Shown piece after piece: positions 48,808 through 60,216 of a stretch of 64,000 bases of DNA (positions are counted from its first letter, which is position 1; the number at the start of each line of letters is the position of its first letter). The position numbers and the translations under genes are program-made. The DNA comes from Torymus aiolomorphi (taxonomy: Eukaryota; Arthropoda; Insecta; Hymenoptera; Torymidae): NCBI GenBank assembly GCA_036365515.1, contig CM070873.1, forward strand, positions 224,269,876 to 224,333,875, in the 5' to 3' direction. The notes under the pieces are model-generated. The model saw nothing but the letters and a program-made list of their open reading frames with translations. It had not been told where the DNA came from and ran no database searches.

Positions 48808-51128
48808 TTATAATTATAAGCAGAGCTGGGTATGCTGAAGTACTTTAATGAGATTACTATATTGTATTAGAATTATAAAATATATAATGATATATATCAT
48901 ACGACATTTCACCTTTAGTGAGCATATGCGATCCAAAAAACTATCCCATTTATGTAAATTCTTCTCCGATTGCGATTTACAAATATGAAAAAATGTAAAG
49001 AAAATAGAAAACTATGGTAAAATAGAATAAGATTGCATGTAAAACAATGTAAATATTATGCGTACAACTGTACAAACCTTTAAAAGGCTTCGATAAGCTT
49101 TAAAAAAAAAAGTGGCAAATTTGTTTTACTTCCAAAAATATCGGTAGAATTTTCATTTTGAAATGTAGTATCTCCATTCTTGAAAACGAGAATTTCCACT
49201 TTGAAATGTAGAATCTCCATTTTTGAAAAGTAGAATTTCCATTTTTGGAAAACGGAATTATTACTTCACTAATTTAGTTGATTTTACTGTTACAATTTTT
49301 TCAATGCACGTATAACTAATTCATTTATGAATATTAAAGCAGAAAGTCTTTATACTGCAGGAATATATATTTCCACTTGCGAAGTGACGTTTTGGTAAAT
49401 TGCGATGTAACTAAGATTTAACGTTACGGATACATGTTAATTATAAATACTCAGGATTTTACAAAATAGAATTTATATAAATTCATCATTTTTGATTGTA
49501 TGTATATGTTTCGATTAATTCGAAAAACAAGTAAAAACCATTGCTAGGAAGAAGTTAAGTTGTTGATTTACAGTTAGTGACCAGTCTTTGCATAACCTTT
49601 GAATAAGGTGCTGATTAATCGTCGTTACAATAAATGAAATTGTGGAATATTCCGTTTTGTACGGAACATTTTGGTACCAAACCAAGGAGGACTTGATGTG
49701 GTTCAATAAAGTGAACCGATTTTTCGCGGGGCTGAGTGTCTTGCGATCGTATGTCAACGAATGCTGTGCAGTCGACACAGAAAGCGGCCGAGAGAAGTGT
49801 GTAAGGATGGTCTCGGTCATCATCATTGGAGGGAGTGCCATTGCTGCACCCATCAACGGCGAAGGAATGTTACTGGCCTTGAGTGTTGGTGCGCTCACGA
49901 TCGCTATCCTACAGTGGCGGAGTCGCGCTCTCTGTTCGCGAGAAGGACATGTGAGCGATCAGGTACGTAGCAGAATATGCGTCATCGTATCTACATAGTC
50001 GTATCGGCGCCACCGACTTCGGCGTCGGATTTAGTCCGCAAACGGATACCGTGAAGGCTGCGATCGACGGCGCGTCGCCATACACCATGTGACCATGCTG
50101 TCCAGCTCTCTGGAGAGAAAGCCCGTATCACTGAGTAACTTTTCAACGAGAAGATGGAAGTGGAAAACTTAACATCAATTTAGACTTAGTATAACCTCTT
50201 CTTCAAATGATTTTTGATTTCGTAATCTAGTTCTTATAGTAATTTATTAACGATTCTATGAAACCTATGAACCTATTCTATGAAACGTTAATTTTATTTC
50301 AACTGAAAAAGAAAATTAAAATTTTTTGCATTTACAATTAATTTTAATGCTTTGAATAATTTAAAGATTGAATATTCCGTTTGAAAACATAGCCATAAAT
50401 TTAAGGTTGGAATCAATATCGAAAATCAATAACGAGAAAAATAATTCATTTGGTCGAGTTTTTATTAGACATCGCAGCATTTTCATCGAAGGGAGTGAGA
50501 GATAGTCGACAGATCCATGAAGCCACGCGTTTTAAATCGGACATCATTGTCATGTGACCGACGTTGTTATCCTACGACTGCAGCTTCTCTGTCCAGTACA
50601 ATGCCGCGCCGCATTCACCAGTGGCAGGATTCGACGGCGGCAGTGCACTCATGCGGGCCCCAATTAGCAGCAGCAACTTCGTTAGCGGCAGGACGCCGCT
50701 GCGCGCCGTTCTGGCGGCTATTTCTTCAGCCCAACGCGACCTTACGTATCGCATTTCGCAGCATCAGCATCATCAGTGGTAACATGCGGATTTCTTAAGC
50801 TGTAGCATATGGAGGCACGTTCTCATATAAGCATGCGATATTAGCTTAGTGATAGGACATGGAATCGGGAACCTCGGATCAAGCCTAGTTCGTCGTATAT
50901 TTGTTACACGACTTATATTTATTTAATAATTTTCAAGTTTGTTGTATAAATAGACATGTACGCTCATTTAGTTTCTCAGCAAAGTAAATATATATAAAAT
51001 ACAATTAACAAACGCACAAACACACACACACACACATAATAGCTATAGCCATTGCGAAAACATTTATTATTGAAATAATTGATTATATTGTATGATGTAT
51101 GTACTTATAAGTCATTGCGTCATCAGTT
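48808..51128. other. Between synthetase A and the SINE; possible unrecognised exons
   Basis: AT-rich up to about 49600. The blocks at 49642-49998 and about 50460-50800 are less AT-rich and have open frames, described separately. The rest holds no recognised gene. Confidence 0.4.
49642..49998 (+). CDS. Possible exon of unknown function (weak)
   Basis: An open frame of about 118 codons in locally coding-like DNA. It has no ATG at its 5' end and could begin after an upstream splice acceptor. It includes a hydrophobic stretch, MVSVIIIGGSAIAAPI, then MLLALSVGALTIAIL, which could be one or two membrane segments. A plausible donor, CAG|GTACGT, occurs at about 49961. A second frame at about 50564-50782 (GFDGGSALMRAPISSSNF) might be a later exon. 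I recognise no family; it may equally be a gene relic or chance. Confidence 0.25.
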   Translation: MEYSVLYGTFWYQTKEDLMWFNKVNRFFAGLSVLRSYVNECCAVDTESGREKCVRMVSVIIIGGSAIAAPINGEGMLLALSVGALTIAILQWRSRALCSREGHVSDQVRSRICVIVST

Positions 51129-51144
51129 TCTGATCGCTATGCTT
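51129..51144. repeat. 16-bp target site duplication, left (TCTGATCGCTATGCTT)
   Basis: Perfect direct repeat of 51618-51633, bracketing the SINE. Confidence 0.9.
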
Positions 51145-51617
51145 TTGGTTTTTTGGGGGGGGGGGGATTACCCACCTGCGACCTCTTGAGACCCAGCAAG
51201 TGCATCCTTCCTCTTTATCCTCCCTGGGTATATTGCGCGGGGGCATTGGGCCCACTGCTCAATGTAGCCTCCCCGGAGAAGATCCCGTATTTCAGAGACC
51301 GCACCTCACCGGTAAGGCCGGCACTCCCTGCAAAAGCATCGGATTGGCTACCATAAACTACCTACAGATTCCCTACCACTGTTTCGCCTTCGCCCAGACT
51401 TACGCCTGTGATGCAAGGAAAACCCTGTAATTTTTCTGAAGGAAACATTACAGAGAAAAACCCGCCTCGAAACAGCCGGTGTCCAGAGTTCTTTTCCCGT
51501 TGAAGAAAAACTCAGAAAAAAATCCGACTGACTTCACCGGGAATTGAACCGACCCTTTGAGCAACCGAGTTTCCGCTAATTAAGACGTGCGCCTTAACCA
51601 ACTGAGCCACGAACCGC
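51145..51617 (-). mobile_element. tRNA-headed SINE, 473 bp, with 16-bp target duplication
   Basis: The element is bracketed by a perfect 16-bp direct repeat. On the minus strand its 5' head (from 51617) has GTGGCTCAGTTGGTTAAGGC (A box/D arm) and GGTCGGTTCAATTCCCGG (B box/T arm), typical of a tRNA-derived SINE head. A GC-rich unrelated body follows, and the 3' end is a C-rich then A-rich tail (plus-strand TTTTTTGGGGGGGGGG near 51150). A long perfect target duplication shows LINE-type retrotransposition and recent insertion. The source tRNA was not identified. Confidence 0.82.
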
Positions 51618-51641
51618 TCTGATCGCTATGCTTATTGAATT

Positions 51642-51988
51642 GGCTGAAACGTTAGGATATGTTTTTGGACGTAGAAACATGAAGAAAACTGAAATATTAG
51701 ACCCTAACGCTCCAAAAAACTCAAATTATGGACATTTTGTGCTTTACTTGGAAAAATTTTTTTAAAAAAGTCTCTTCTCAAAGCAGTAACCATTTGCTCT
51801 AATAAAGTCCTAAAAACTATTTCAAGAAGAGACAATAAAACTAGAGAAGACGATCTTTAATATGCTTTTTTCGGGATTGAAAAGGGCTTTGCTTTTTTCG
51901 GAATCTTGAGTTTTTTGGAGCGTTGAGGTCTAATATTGTAGCCTTCTTCATGTTTCTACGTCCAAAAACATATCCTAACGTTTCAGTC
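51642..51988. mobile_element. Inverted-repeat MITE with possible 5-bp TSD (GAATT)
   Basis: The left end GGCTGAAACGTTAGGATATG and the right end are inverted copies with one mismatch near the tip; similarity extends about 90 bp through GGACGTAGAAACATGAAG and GCTCCAAAAAACTCAA. GAATT occurs directly outside both ends (51637-51641 and 51989-51993). It has no coding capacity and inserted just beside the SINE's right target duplication. Confidence 0.68.
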
Positions 51989-52307
51989 GAATTCGTGATT
52001 CGGATTCCTGACACTCTCCTGGTTAGTGTACTTTAGAATTAATATTTTCTTCTCATAAATTGAAACTTCCCAAAAGCAACTGATAATCGAGAGAATAGCC
52101 TTTGAAGTTGTTTTCGCTCCAATAAAAATAAACGTTGGAGCGTCGACTCGGCCTAGCAATACAATTAGCGGGGAACAATGGTCCGCCCTAGCAATAAAAA
52201 AAAGAAACCCTCGAGATACGGCTACCTCGCGAGATTCTCCTGCGAAAAAGGATATTCAAACTCGTGCAGCTCTTCTCCTATTGTGTACTCCACAACCGCA
52301 CTTCCAC

Positions 52308-52365
<58 letters not shown>

Positions 52366-54100
52366 CTCTCTCTCTCGCTCTCTCTCTCTCTCTCCCTCTC
52401 ACGGAAATTCGGGAGACAGCATGCGCCTGACAGGATACAGCATGTGAATTGACGTCCCGCGCGACCACGAAGCTTTCGACAGCTCTCCGCGCATGTCTAT
52501 ATGTATATATACGTACGTATGTACGTCTGGGGGGGCCAATGTTAATCTTGAATCGAGCCCGCGGATAGGGCGCTACTATATCGAAAAATGAAAAACAAAA
52601 GCGGAACGCAAGGCGTTATTTGGGCTGTGTGCATATGTGTGTGCGCGTCAAAGTACTATCGCCAAGGTATAGATATGTCGAGAGTACGATTGTTGCGTGG
52701 TTGGTATACAGATGTGGAATGGCAAAAGTTGGCAATCACTGAAACAGGTATCGGTCTGACAATTAGCCGACGGAATTCCAGTTAGATATTGGCTTTTTGA
52801 TTGTTCGCAGACATAAATGTACAGCAGTAGGATATCGGAGCAAAAAAATATTCTTAATATGTCACCGTACAATGGTATTTCTATTTTAGGTGGTCACAAT
52901 TTAATTCTAATGAAGTACAACACCAGTTCTAATTGAAATTGTTATATAAGTTCCATATTTATTCATTTTACGCCAATATAGGAGGAACATTGCACGCCAA
53001 TGTCAATATTTTGACGTTTCAGTGCAATTGATTTGGCTGTAGCAAAAAAACTCGACTTTGAATTTTTCGTAGCGTCAAGCCAGCACAGGTCTGATTTTCT
53101 CCCCTATATACCAACATACGTGTATGATAAACAAATTCGAGATCATGGGTCAAAATGTGTCACGTTCAGGATCCAACGAGCCCTGGTCCTGCCCTCGAGT
53201 CAATTCGAAAGCTGTCAACTGACTTTTCCGAAAAATTCAATTGCGATACACACAACTACTCCTCTCCCACTCTCTCGGGCTATTCAGCGAGGCCAAAGAG
53301 AAAACCCGCGAGGGAAGTTGCCAAGCCTGCACGTCGGCGGTGACACAGCGGCAGGGTATAATGCTCGATGATCGAGTGCTCGCGAAGGCTCGGCCCTCGC
53401 GAACAATCGAGGCGATTGATCGAGAGGATCGAGCACGACTAGAAGTAGTGTCTGCCTGTCCTCTCCTCGCTGTCATCGCGGGCATCCTCATCAAACGCAG
53501 AATTTGCCTCCCTCTGTCTCCTCTCTTGTGTGTGGTTTTTTCTCCTCACATCGTCATCGATCCACTCGACTCGCATGGATGCGCGCCAATCAACCCATAT
53601 TCCTCATTTTAAAGTGACTTGTTAGGAGAATTAAGCCTCGTAGACAGCGAGACGGGCGTAGAGAAAAAAAGCGTTTATGTACATCTAGAGGGTTTTCGGG
53701 ACTGCCACGAACCGCGTTTATGTGTTGTGTCTCTCGGCGGACGTAGTAGGCGGTTCGTAGTACGTAGGACGTAAAAGTGCTTTTATCGCGTACAAGTTGC
53801 CTTGCGTTCAACGATCGCGCGAACGCTTTTATTTTTTCTTTTCATTTTTGACGCCTCGTTGAGTAATTTTGATTATATAGCTTTAACTAAAATTTCGAGT
53901 TTTTTTTTCTTTTTTTTTCAGAAGTGGAGTGCGGTTGTGTAGAGGCCGCGCGGGTTAATTTGGAAATATGGGTAGTGGGTCGGCAGTTGCAATGAAGAGA
54001 CTCGATGTAATAATGTAATAAAAAGTCTATTTTTCGAATACATTTATTCGACTACATTTATCATTACATATCTTAATTTTGATGATCTGAAATATCAGAG
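51989..54100. other. No recognised gene; contains a long (CT)n tract
   Basis: Includes (CT)n at 52309-52397 and a GC-richer block at 53150-53820. Frames on both strands there (up to 123 codons) show no domain. Confidence 0.45.
52309..52397. repeat. (CT)n microsatellite
   Basis: About 90 bases of CT with rare G interruptions. Frames through it give only Leu-Ser or Arg-Glu repeats and are not genes. Confidence 0.95.
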
Positions 54101-54104
54101 CTGA

Positions 54105-54340
54105 CTCATTACTCAGATCTCTATGTATTTTGGATACGATGAGAAACTGAGGGTTCGCTGCATTCGCTTCATCATCACCCGCGGTATCCGAATATGATTT
54201 AGATATTTATCTCACATTTCTTAGGCATAAACATCAAAAACATATACAATTCCCTAACTATCGCCAAAGTTGTATAGATTATCCGTGGTCACCCAGCCAA
54301 GTATTGTGCTGCTTAAGAACGTTCTCCGAGTCGAAACAGC
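54105..54340 (-). mobile_element. 5S-rRNA-derived SINE-like element, copy 1
   Basis: On the minus strand the head contains TTAAGCAGCACAATACTTGG followed by CTGGGTGACCACGG, matching the A-box to C-box internal promoter of 5S rRNA. The following ~150 bp are shared with the copy near 59.5-59.7 kb, including the word ATATTCGGATACCGCGGGTG (here on the minus strand). The two copies differ at many sites, so they are old. Confidence 0.65.
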
Positions 54341-56129
54341 AATTTTAGTTTTTATATTTTTATATAATGTTTTATTAATTTGATAATCCAAGAGTAAGTA
54401 CATGTAACAAATATATACTTGAAAGAACATAAGACAGTTTTTTTAGACAAATTCAGGCAATAGTCACTATGGTATTGTTACAATTAAAGACAAAAAGTTC
54501 AACAAGTTCTTTAAATTTTTTTATTTTTTATCCGATCTTAACGAAATAAAGCTTATTTTGTTCGTTAACAAATTTCAGGGGGAGTATCGATGGGAAAATT
54601 TATGATACGAGTTATCAGTACTAACTGGCCATTGCAATAAAATAAAATTAAATAAAATTAAATAAAATTAAATAATAGTACATTACGATACGGGTGTGGA
54701 AGATGATTATTTACCGCATGAGACGTTTTTCGCACGAACAAAGCGAGTGAGAAAAGCCGAATGCGGTAAAAACCAATTACCTTACGCACCAGTGTTATAC
54801 AGTATTTTAAACCACGAGAGCCGAATAATCATGTTAAAGTTATGATTTTGAGGTTAGAGTGGTATAAAAATATTAAAATATCAAACCGAACTAGCGTTAT
54901 ACCGTTAGCGAGTGAAGAAATCGAAGCTTGCGTATGTATACTCAAAATATTGAAGGAAATAAAATTTTATATTTCTCGAAAACTAGCCATGGGATATTTT
55001 GAACTCTTCGTTCGATATTTTTTAATAAAAATAAAAATATATATATTTACTTTTTGTCAATTCGTGCTGAAATGATTTATTTCTTGTTACGTGTAGTTTA
55101 AATGTTTCAGTTTATAATCCTCATAGAAGGCAAATATTTATCTATTTACTTTATATTGTTATAAAATCTAGCTACAAATCAATATAAATTTGATCCATCG
55201 AATAAAACTTTAAGTGCCGTAACTAAACAGCAATCGCTGATATTTAACGTGGCAATACAGCTGAATGACTGTAATCACCCAGTGTAAAATGTGTAGCCTA
55301 TATTTCAGGAAAATTTCTGTCGCCATTCACTAGTGTATATAGATATAATCTGACTTAGCAATCTTAGTCCATGTAATATTGAAAAACATATCTCGTAATA
55401 TTTAGATGCATGTGAGGCATACAATAAATAAATTGTTATTACTTGATTTATTGATTATCAGAGTATCAATAAATTGGCTTTAACACTATATAAAACTCCT
55501 CGTATTTCAAACAAAAAATGGTCTCAATAGATTGGAAACTGACAAAGTTATAGCAGTTTTGCGAAATTCATAAAACTATTTAATAGTATCGATCGGATTT
55601 TTTCCTTGTGTTTTTAAAATTGATGATTTTTAATTATTAAATGTTTGTAGCTTCTTGTTGTGACCGAATTATCGACAGATAAGATGTGTTCTATTGTTTT
55701 TCGATTCGAAGATACGTTGATAAGATTCACTGATTTCTAGATCAGTAGAGGGAAAATTTTTCGTAAGCAAACATTTTTTGTTTATCATACCGTGTCGAAA
55801 ATCTACAGGGGACATATTAGCTCACTTATCAGCAAAGAGGGAATGGAGGAATTCGGTCAAATGCACGTCATCTGCGGAATTAATGTCATGATAAACCCGA
55901 TAATTCGTTCAAGTGGTTTGTTTTTTTCTTTCACCTTGATTTACAAGAAACAGGGGAAAGAGAGATGGAAAATTTAGAAATCGCGCGAGACATTGACCTT
56001 ATCATCTCGGCAGAAGGCAGGTGCGATTTGTCCTTTCGTAAGAGTCGCAGTGTTGCGACGGCCCTGATAAACTCTCAGTCTTACTCCGGTGCATAACGAG
56101 CGAGGGTGCAAAGAAAGTCCGTTAACAAA
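54340..56129. other. 5' flank of synthetase copy B; no other gene recognised
   Basis: AT-rich. 54925-55045 repeats the block at 25570-25690 (ATAAAATTTTATATTTCTC). A possible 61-codon frame at 55792 has no domain. The last ~45 bp resemble the 5' UTR of copy A, but the position of copy A's first ATG is GTG here. Confidence 0.45.
54674..54800. mobile_element. AGTACATT..-ended palindromic repeat, copy 5
   Basis: Begins AATAGTACATTACGATACGG after a TAAAATAAAAT-type simple repeat, and ends CACCAGTGTTATACAGTATT. The core is CACGAACAAAGCGAGTGAG with inverted GCGGTAAA/TTTACCGC blocks. Confidence 0.65.
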
Positions 56130-59100
56130 ATGGTGGCCGAAAAGTTCGTCAAAGAGGTCTGTTTACCATTCCCTAAGTACACGCAAAATTACTCGCGGTA
56201 TCCTTCGTTCAATTCCCTTAATTACTTTTCTTTTTCCCTATGGCCACCAGAAATACGAGGAGCAACAACATCAAAATAAGAGGTTTACGCTGCAAGACAA
56301 CGTGCTCGTTGGAAATCCGATATTGGACGAGTTCCTGACCGATGGAATCTCGAAAGTACTTTTGGATGCATTTGACAAGTCACCCGACTTCGTTGCTCAA
56401 GTAATATCTAATAGTACTGATTGTTTTTACCCAAGTGACATTTAGGCATCTCTAAAATACTATAGAGTTTTATATGGGGCAACAGTACATTATGTAAGAA
56501 GAGAGAAAAGTCGCTCTTGATTCCCGCTGGTGGAATCATCGACTTGTCTCTCGAGTTACATATAGTACTTTCCTTCTGGGAAAGCTAATTTGACTAGTTT
56601 CACAAACGTTTTAGAATAAAAAAATAATATAAGTTCGCAATCGTTGCGGATGTCAGATTGTACACTGAAGAGTGTGGGCGTGTAAAATATTATTAATGAT
56701 GTGTAAAACTTTTTAGATTAATGTTGATACTGGAGAAAAAATAACGTTCGCACAGATGAAAGATAGTACCGTTCGTTGCGCCTTGTGGTTGCAAAAACAA
56801 GGTATTAGCAGAAATGATATCGTCTGTATTTCTACTCCAAGTCAAACTGATGATTATGTGCCATTATTAGCTACCTTTTATATCGGTGCGATTTGTAATC
56901 CCTGGTATCATGAGTTGACCCCGGGTAAGTCCTTATCTTTAACGCATAAAGATGAAGATTACTTATCATATTTGGTAATCTACTTGATAAATGAAATTTA
57001 AGTTATAATGAGTAAATACATTTTTTTTGACACTCCGTGCGCAAAGTTCGATTTCACACACGCTTGAATAAAAAAACATGGGCTAAATCAAGCTTTGTAC
57101 ACGTCGTGTCAAAAAATACTGTTCGATACACGAGCGAGAAGGTGATTTTAACCTCGTGTAACCTCTTCACCTTCGCTTCGCTAGGGCGCAAACGCCCACA
57201 AGTGGATAAAATCACTTTCACACACTAGTATCGAAATGTATTATTTTTTAACGGAGTGTGTGAAACTCGCCTTTTCGTGCTTATTTTGCGTGCGCGAAGT
57301 AAGTGTTTTACACACGGCGTACGCGAAGTACGCGCATGCGCTGATAATTTGACTTCGCGCACGCGGAATATAATAAAAGAATGGTGGGAAGGACGCCAGA
57401 CCGAGAGCCGAACTCATGGTGAAAAGCGCGGGAAACCTGGAGAGTATACTCTATATACTGCAGCCTCCTGTACATAATCATGGTTCTCCAAGTTTCTCTC
57501 ACTCTATCAAAAAAAATAAATAAATAAAGTTCGGTACATATGGACGATGCGGGTGATCGTAGCACGGATGTTTTTGCTTTTAGTACTAGAGCGGGAATCA
57601 CCTGCTTCGCATACTTGTATTGAAATGTACTATTATTGTAAAAAAATATCGATTTACAGCAATATCACGATATTTCTTCGAGACCATTAAGCCAAAGATT
57701 GTGTTCACGTGCGAGCAATCGATAGACGTTCTGGCCCAGGCAGCGAAAGACACAAATGTCAAGTGTCAATTTGTGATATACGGTCCGCATAGGAAATATG
57801 CATCCTTGAGAGATATAATGGCAGAGCAAAGCCAATACGAAGTTGACAATTTTCATTATGTTGAAATTGAAGAGCCGCGCAATGAACCTTGTATTATATA
57901 CTTTTCTTCAGGGACGACCGGCACTCAGAAGGGTGCCGTGCTTTCTCACTATACACTTTTAAATAATCGAGCACGAAAGTATTGGAATCTGCGTGAGAAA
58001 ATAAATGTCTTGTGGTACACGTCTTTGTCCTGGATTACTGGGCTTACAGCTCTAGTATCCTGTACCCAATTATGCGCTACGAGGATTATTCACTCTGATA
58101 GCAATCCGGAAACAATTGGAGAAGTCATGGAAAAATATAAGGTATCATACACTTATTAAAATAATTAATACACTTTTTTCTTCTTTTTTAGAAAATTAAA
58201 TCTCTAGTTATAACAAACAAAATTACTTGATTAATCTTTTATTGAATGATCATATTCATTAAATTTTCATTCATAATTTTCAATTTATTATAAATATTCG
58301 AAATTAATTTTTGTTATCTTTTATTAGGTAAACTGGGTAATGTTGTCTCCCAGTATGGTTACTCAAATGTGCAAGACTAAGACTTTCAGTAAATACGATT
58401 TTTCGTCTTTGGAGTGCCTAATGACTAGTGGATCTAGAATTGCAAAGACGACGTTGGAAGAAATTCAAAGATTTTTACCTCATGTTAAAATGTGCAATGC
58501 TTATGGTAAATCTTTACCGTGAACCGTACCAAAAATAAAAATTTACGTATAATAATATTATTTAAAATTTAGGTATGACGGAAGCGGGTGGTTTGTTATC
58601 TATAAATGCCATGGATGGAAAAAAAATCGATTCCGTTGGATTCATCGTCGACGGCATAAAAATGAAAGTCATCAACCCCGTAACAGGTCAAATACTTGGC
58701 CCAAACAAACCCGGAGAAATATGCTTTTCATTGTGCACTATGATGCTCGGTTATTATAAAAATCCAACTGAAACAAAAAAGATGATAGACACAGAAGGTA
58801 AGATCCTGAAATTAATTTGAAATAATTACCATGTTTATAGTCGATTTACTTAGAAATATTTTCTCTATCATAATTGTTTTTGTTATTAAGGATGGTTACA
58901 TACTGGAGACCAAGGTTACTTTGATGAAGATGGAGAGATAACACTCACAGATCGACTCAAAGAAGTTATAATAATGCAAAATCATCATATCTCTCCTTCT
59001 CAAATTGAAGATATCTTATTACGACATCCGCAGATTAAAGAAGCTGCCGTTGTTCCCGTACCACATCCGGTCGACATTGAGAGACCATTTGCCTTTGTAG

Positions 59101-59422
59101 TTAAAGTTCCTGGAGCAACGGTATATGATTATGCTCTACTTTTCACGTTTATTTAGTGTTTTACTTGCATCTGAAAATATATTTAAAGAACTAGAAATAA
59201 TTGATTCTATTATTCCATAACACAAAAGTGTAACATAAAAATGTAAATAACGACTTTATTTATTAGATTACAGAAGAAGAAATCAAAGATTTTCCATCCA
59301 GTTTCAATGAATATTTTCGATTAACCGGTGGTGTAGTTTTTGTGGACCAGTTAGAATATACTCCAACACAGAAGAAATCTACCAAGAAAATGAAGGAAAT
59401 TGCAAAGACATACGTACATTAG
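56130..59422 (+). CDS. ANL-family acyl-CoA synthetase / luciferase-like enzyme, copy B
   Basis: Eight exons: 56130-56156, 56251-56400, 56717-56924, 57660-58141, 58328-58505, 58573-58797, 58891-59120 and 59267-59422. They total 1,656 bp, 551 residues plus stop, and the intron phases are identical to copy A. Motifs are close to consensus: SSGTTGTQKGAVLSH (P-loop, exon 4), AYGMTEAGG across exons 5-6, GWLHTGDQGYFDEDG with hinge LTDRLKEVI (exon 7), and PTQKKSTKKM holding the likely C-terminal catalytic Lys (exon 8). It differs from A in length mainly by the shorter N-terminus and one extra codon in exon 4. The start is ATG 56130, because the ATG that begins copy A reads GTG here and the frame upstream is shifted. 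The C-terminus TYVH gives no peroxisomal signal. Tandem arrangement in the same direction indicates local duplication. Likely a CoA ligase or related adenylating enzyme; substrate unknown. Confidence 0.92.
57109..57252. mobile_element. AGTACATT..-ended palindromic repeat, copy 6 (intron 3 of copy B)
   Basis: Ends AATACTGTTCGATACACGAG and inverted CTAGTATCGAAATGTATTAT; core TTCGCTTCGCTAGGGCGC. Another family end lies at about 57610-57636 (TTGTATTGAAATGTACTATT). Confidence 0.65.
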
Positions 59423-59484
59423 GCCTTAACTATTACTTTAAAGTAATCATGAATGTAATATAAAATTAAGTCTGACTTGTTTAG

Positions 59485-59737
59485 GCATTTTATTTCTCAT
59501 TAGTAGTAAACTGAGGATTTGCTACATTTGCTGCATTGTCACCCGCGGTGTCCGAATATGTTTTACATATTTATGTCAAATTTCGAAAGCTTAAACATCG
59601 AAAACCTAACCAACACTGTTTTAAGAGCGAAACTACCTAAACGATGACCGCAGTTGCACAGGTTTCCCATGGTTACCTATCCAAGTCCTACGCTTCTTAA
59701 CTTCGGTGATCGGCCGAGGTATAGTCTTGTTAGCCCA
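59485..59737 (-). mobile_element. 5S-rRNA-derived SINE-like element, copy 2
   Basis: On the minus strand, from about 59735, it has GCTAACAAGACTATACC, CCGATCACCGAAGTTAAG and ACTTGGATAGGTAACC, matching successive parts of 5S rRNA including the internal Pol III promoter, with a deletion between the first two. The tail region matches copy 1 at 54.1 kb (CGGACACCGCGGGTG). It lies about 60 bp downstream of copy B's stop codon. Confidence 0.72.
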
Positions 59738-60109
59738 CCAAAGTACTTGCTGGTCTGTTTTTTGTTTGTTTTTTTTTTTTTTTATCATATTAAGGAGGTT
59801 TCGGCGTTTGAAATAATCTAAATAGTCTTTATCAGATTCATTGCAAAAAAAGAAAGGCTATGGTTGACGATATCATTTTTGGGTCTCCCCAACAAAATCC
59901 ACGATTTCTTAGAATCAAAATCATGGGTCTCCGTGAATCAAAGATATACTAATACTTTCGATTTTGTGGAATCTATTAGATTCATGAAAATGCAAGGTTG
60001 ACGACTTAAATCAAGAGAAAATTGTGAGTAAAGTACTAAAAAGGAAATATGAAAAATGCAAGGTTATTAATAAATAATATAATCTTAGTTGTCCAACATT
60101 TCGGACGAT

Positions 60110-60155
60110 TTATTTTCGTCCCTTCTCAAGGTCTATAAAATATACAAATTATAAA
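60110..60155 (-). ncRNA. Hammerhead-ribozyme-like motif, left Penelope end
   Basis: On the minus strand CCTTGAGAAGGGACG, an A/T-rich loop and CGTCCGAAATGTTGG form a stem (GGACG/CGTCC) followed by GAAA, as in helix II of hammerheads known from Penelope-like elements. The first core strand (CTTGAGA rather than CTGANGA) departs from consensus, so activity is doubtful. Confidence 0.4.
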
Positions 60156-60216
60156 TAAGTTTATTAACAAAACCAAAAACACTTAAACAGTCAACTTAAA
60201 TAGTCACTTAAAACTC

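Noticed and set aside
24150..51617. Genuine tRNA genes at the tRNA-like sites
   Set aside because: A and B boxes are visible, but acceptor stems and anticodon arms do not pair convincingly, and all lie inside mobile elements.
52178..52468. Ser-Leu and Arg-Glu repeat frames
   Set aside because: They are translations of a (CT)n microsatellite.
55792..55977. 61-codon frame upstream of synthetase copy B
   Set aside because: No similarity to copy A's flank or to any family I know, and no splice link to copy B.
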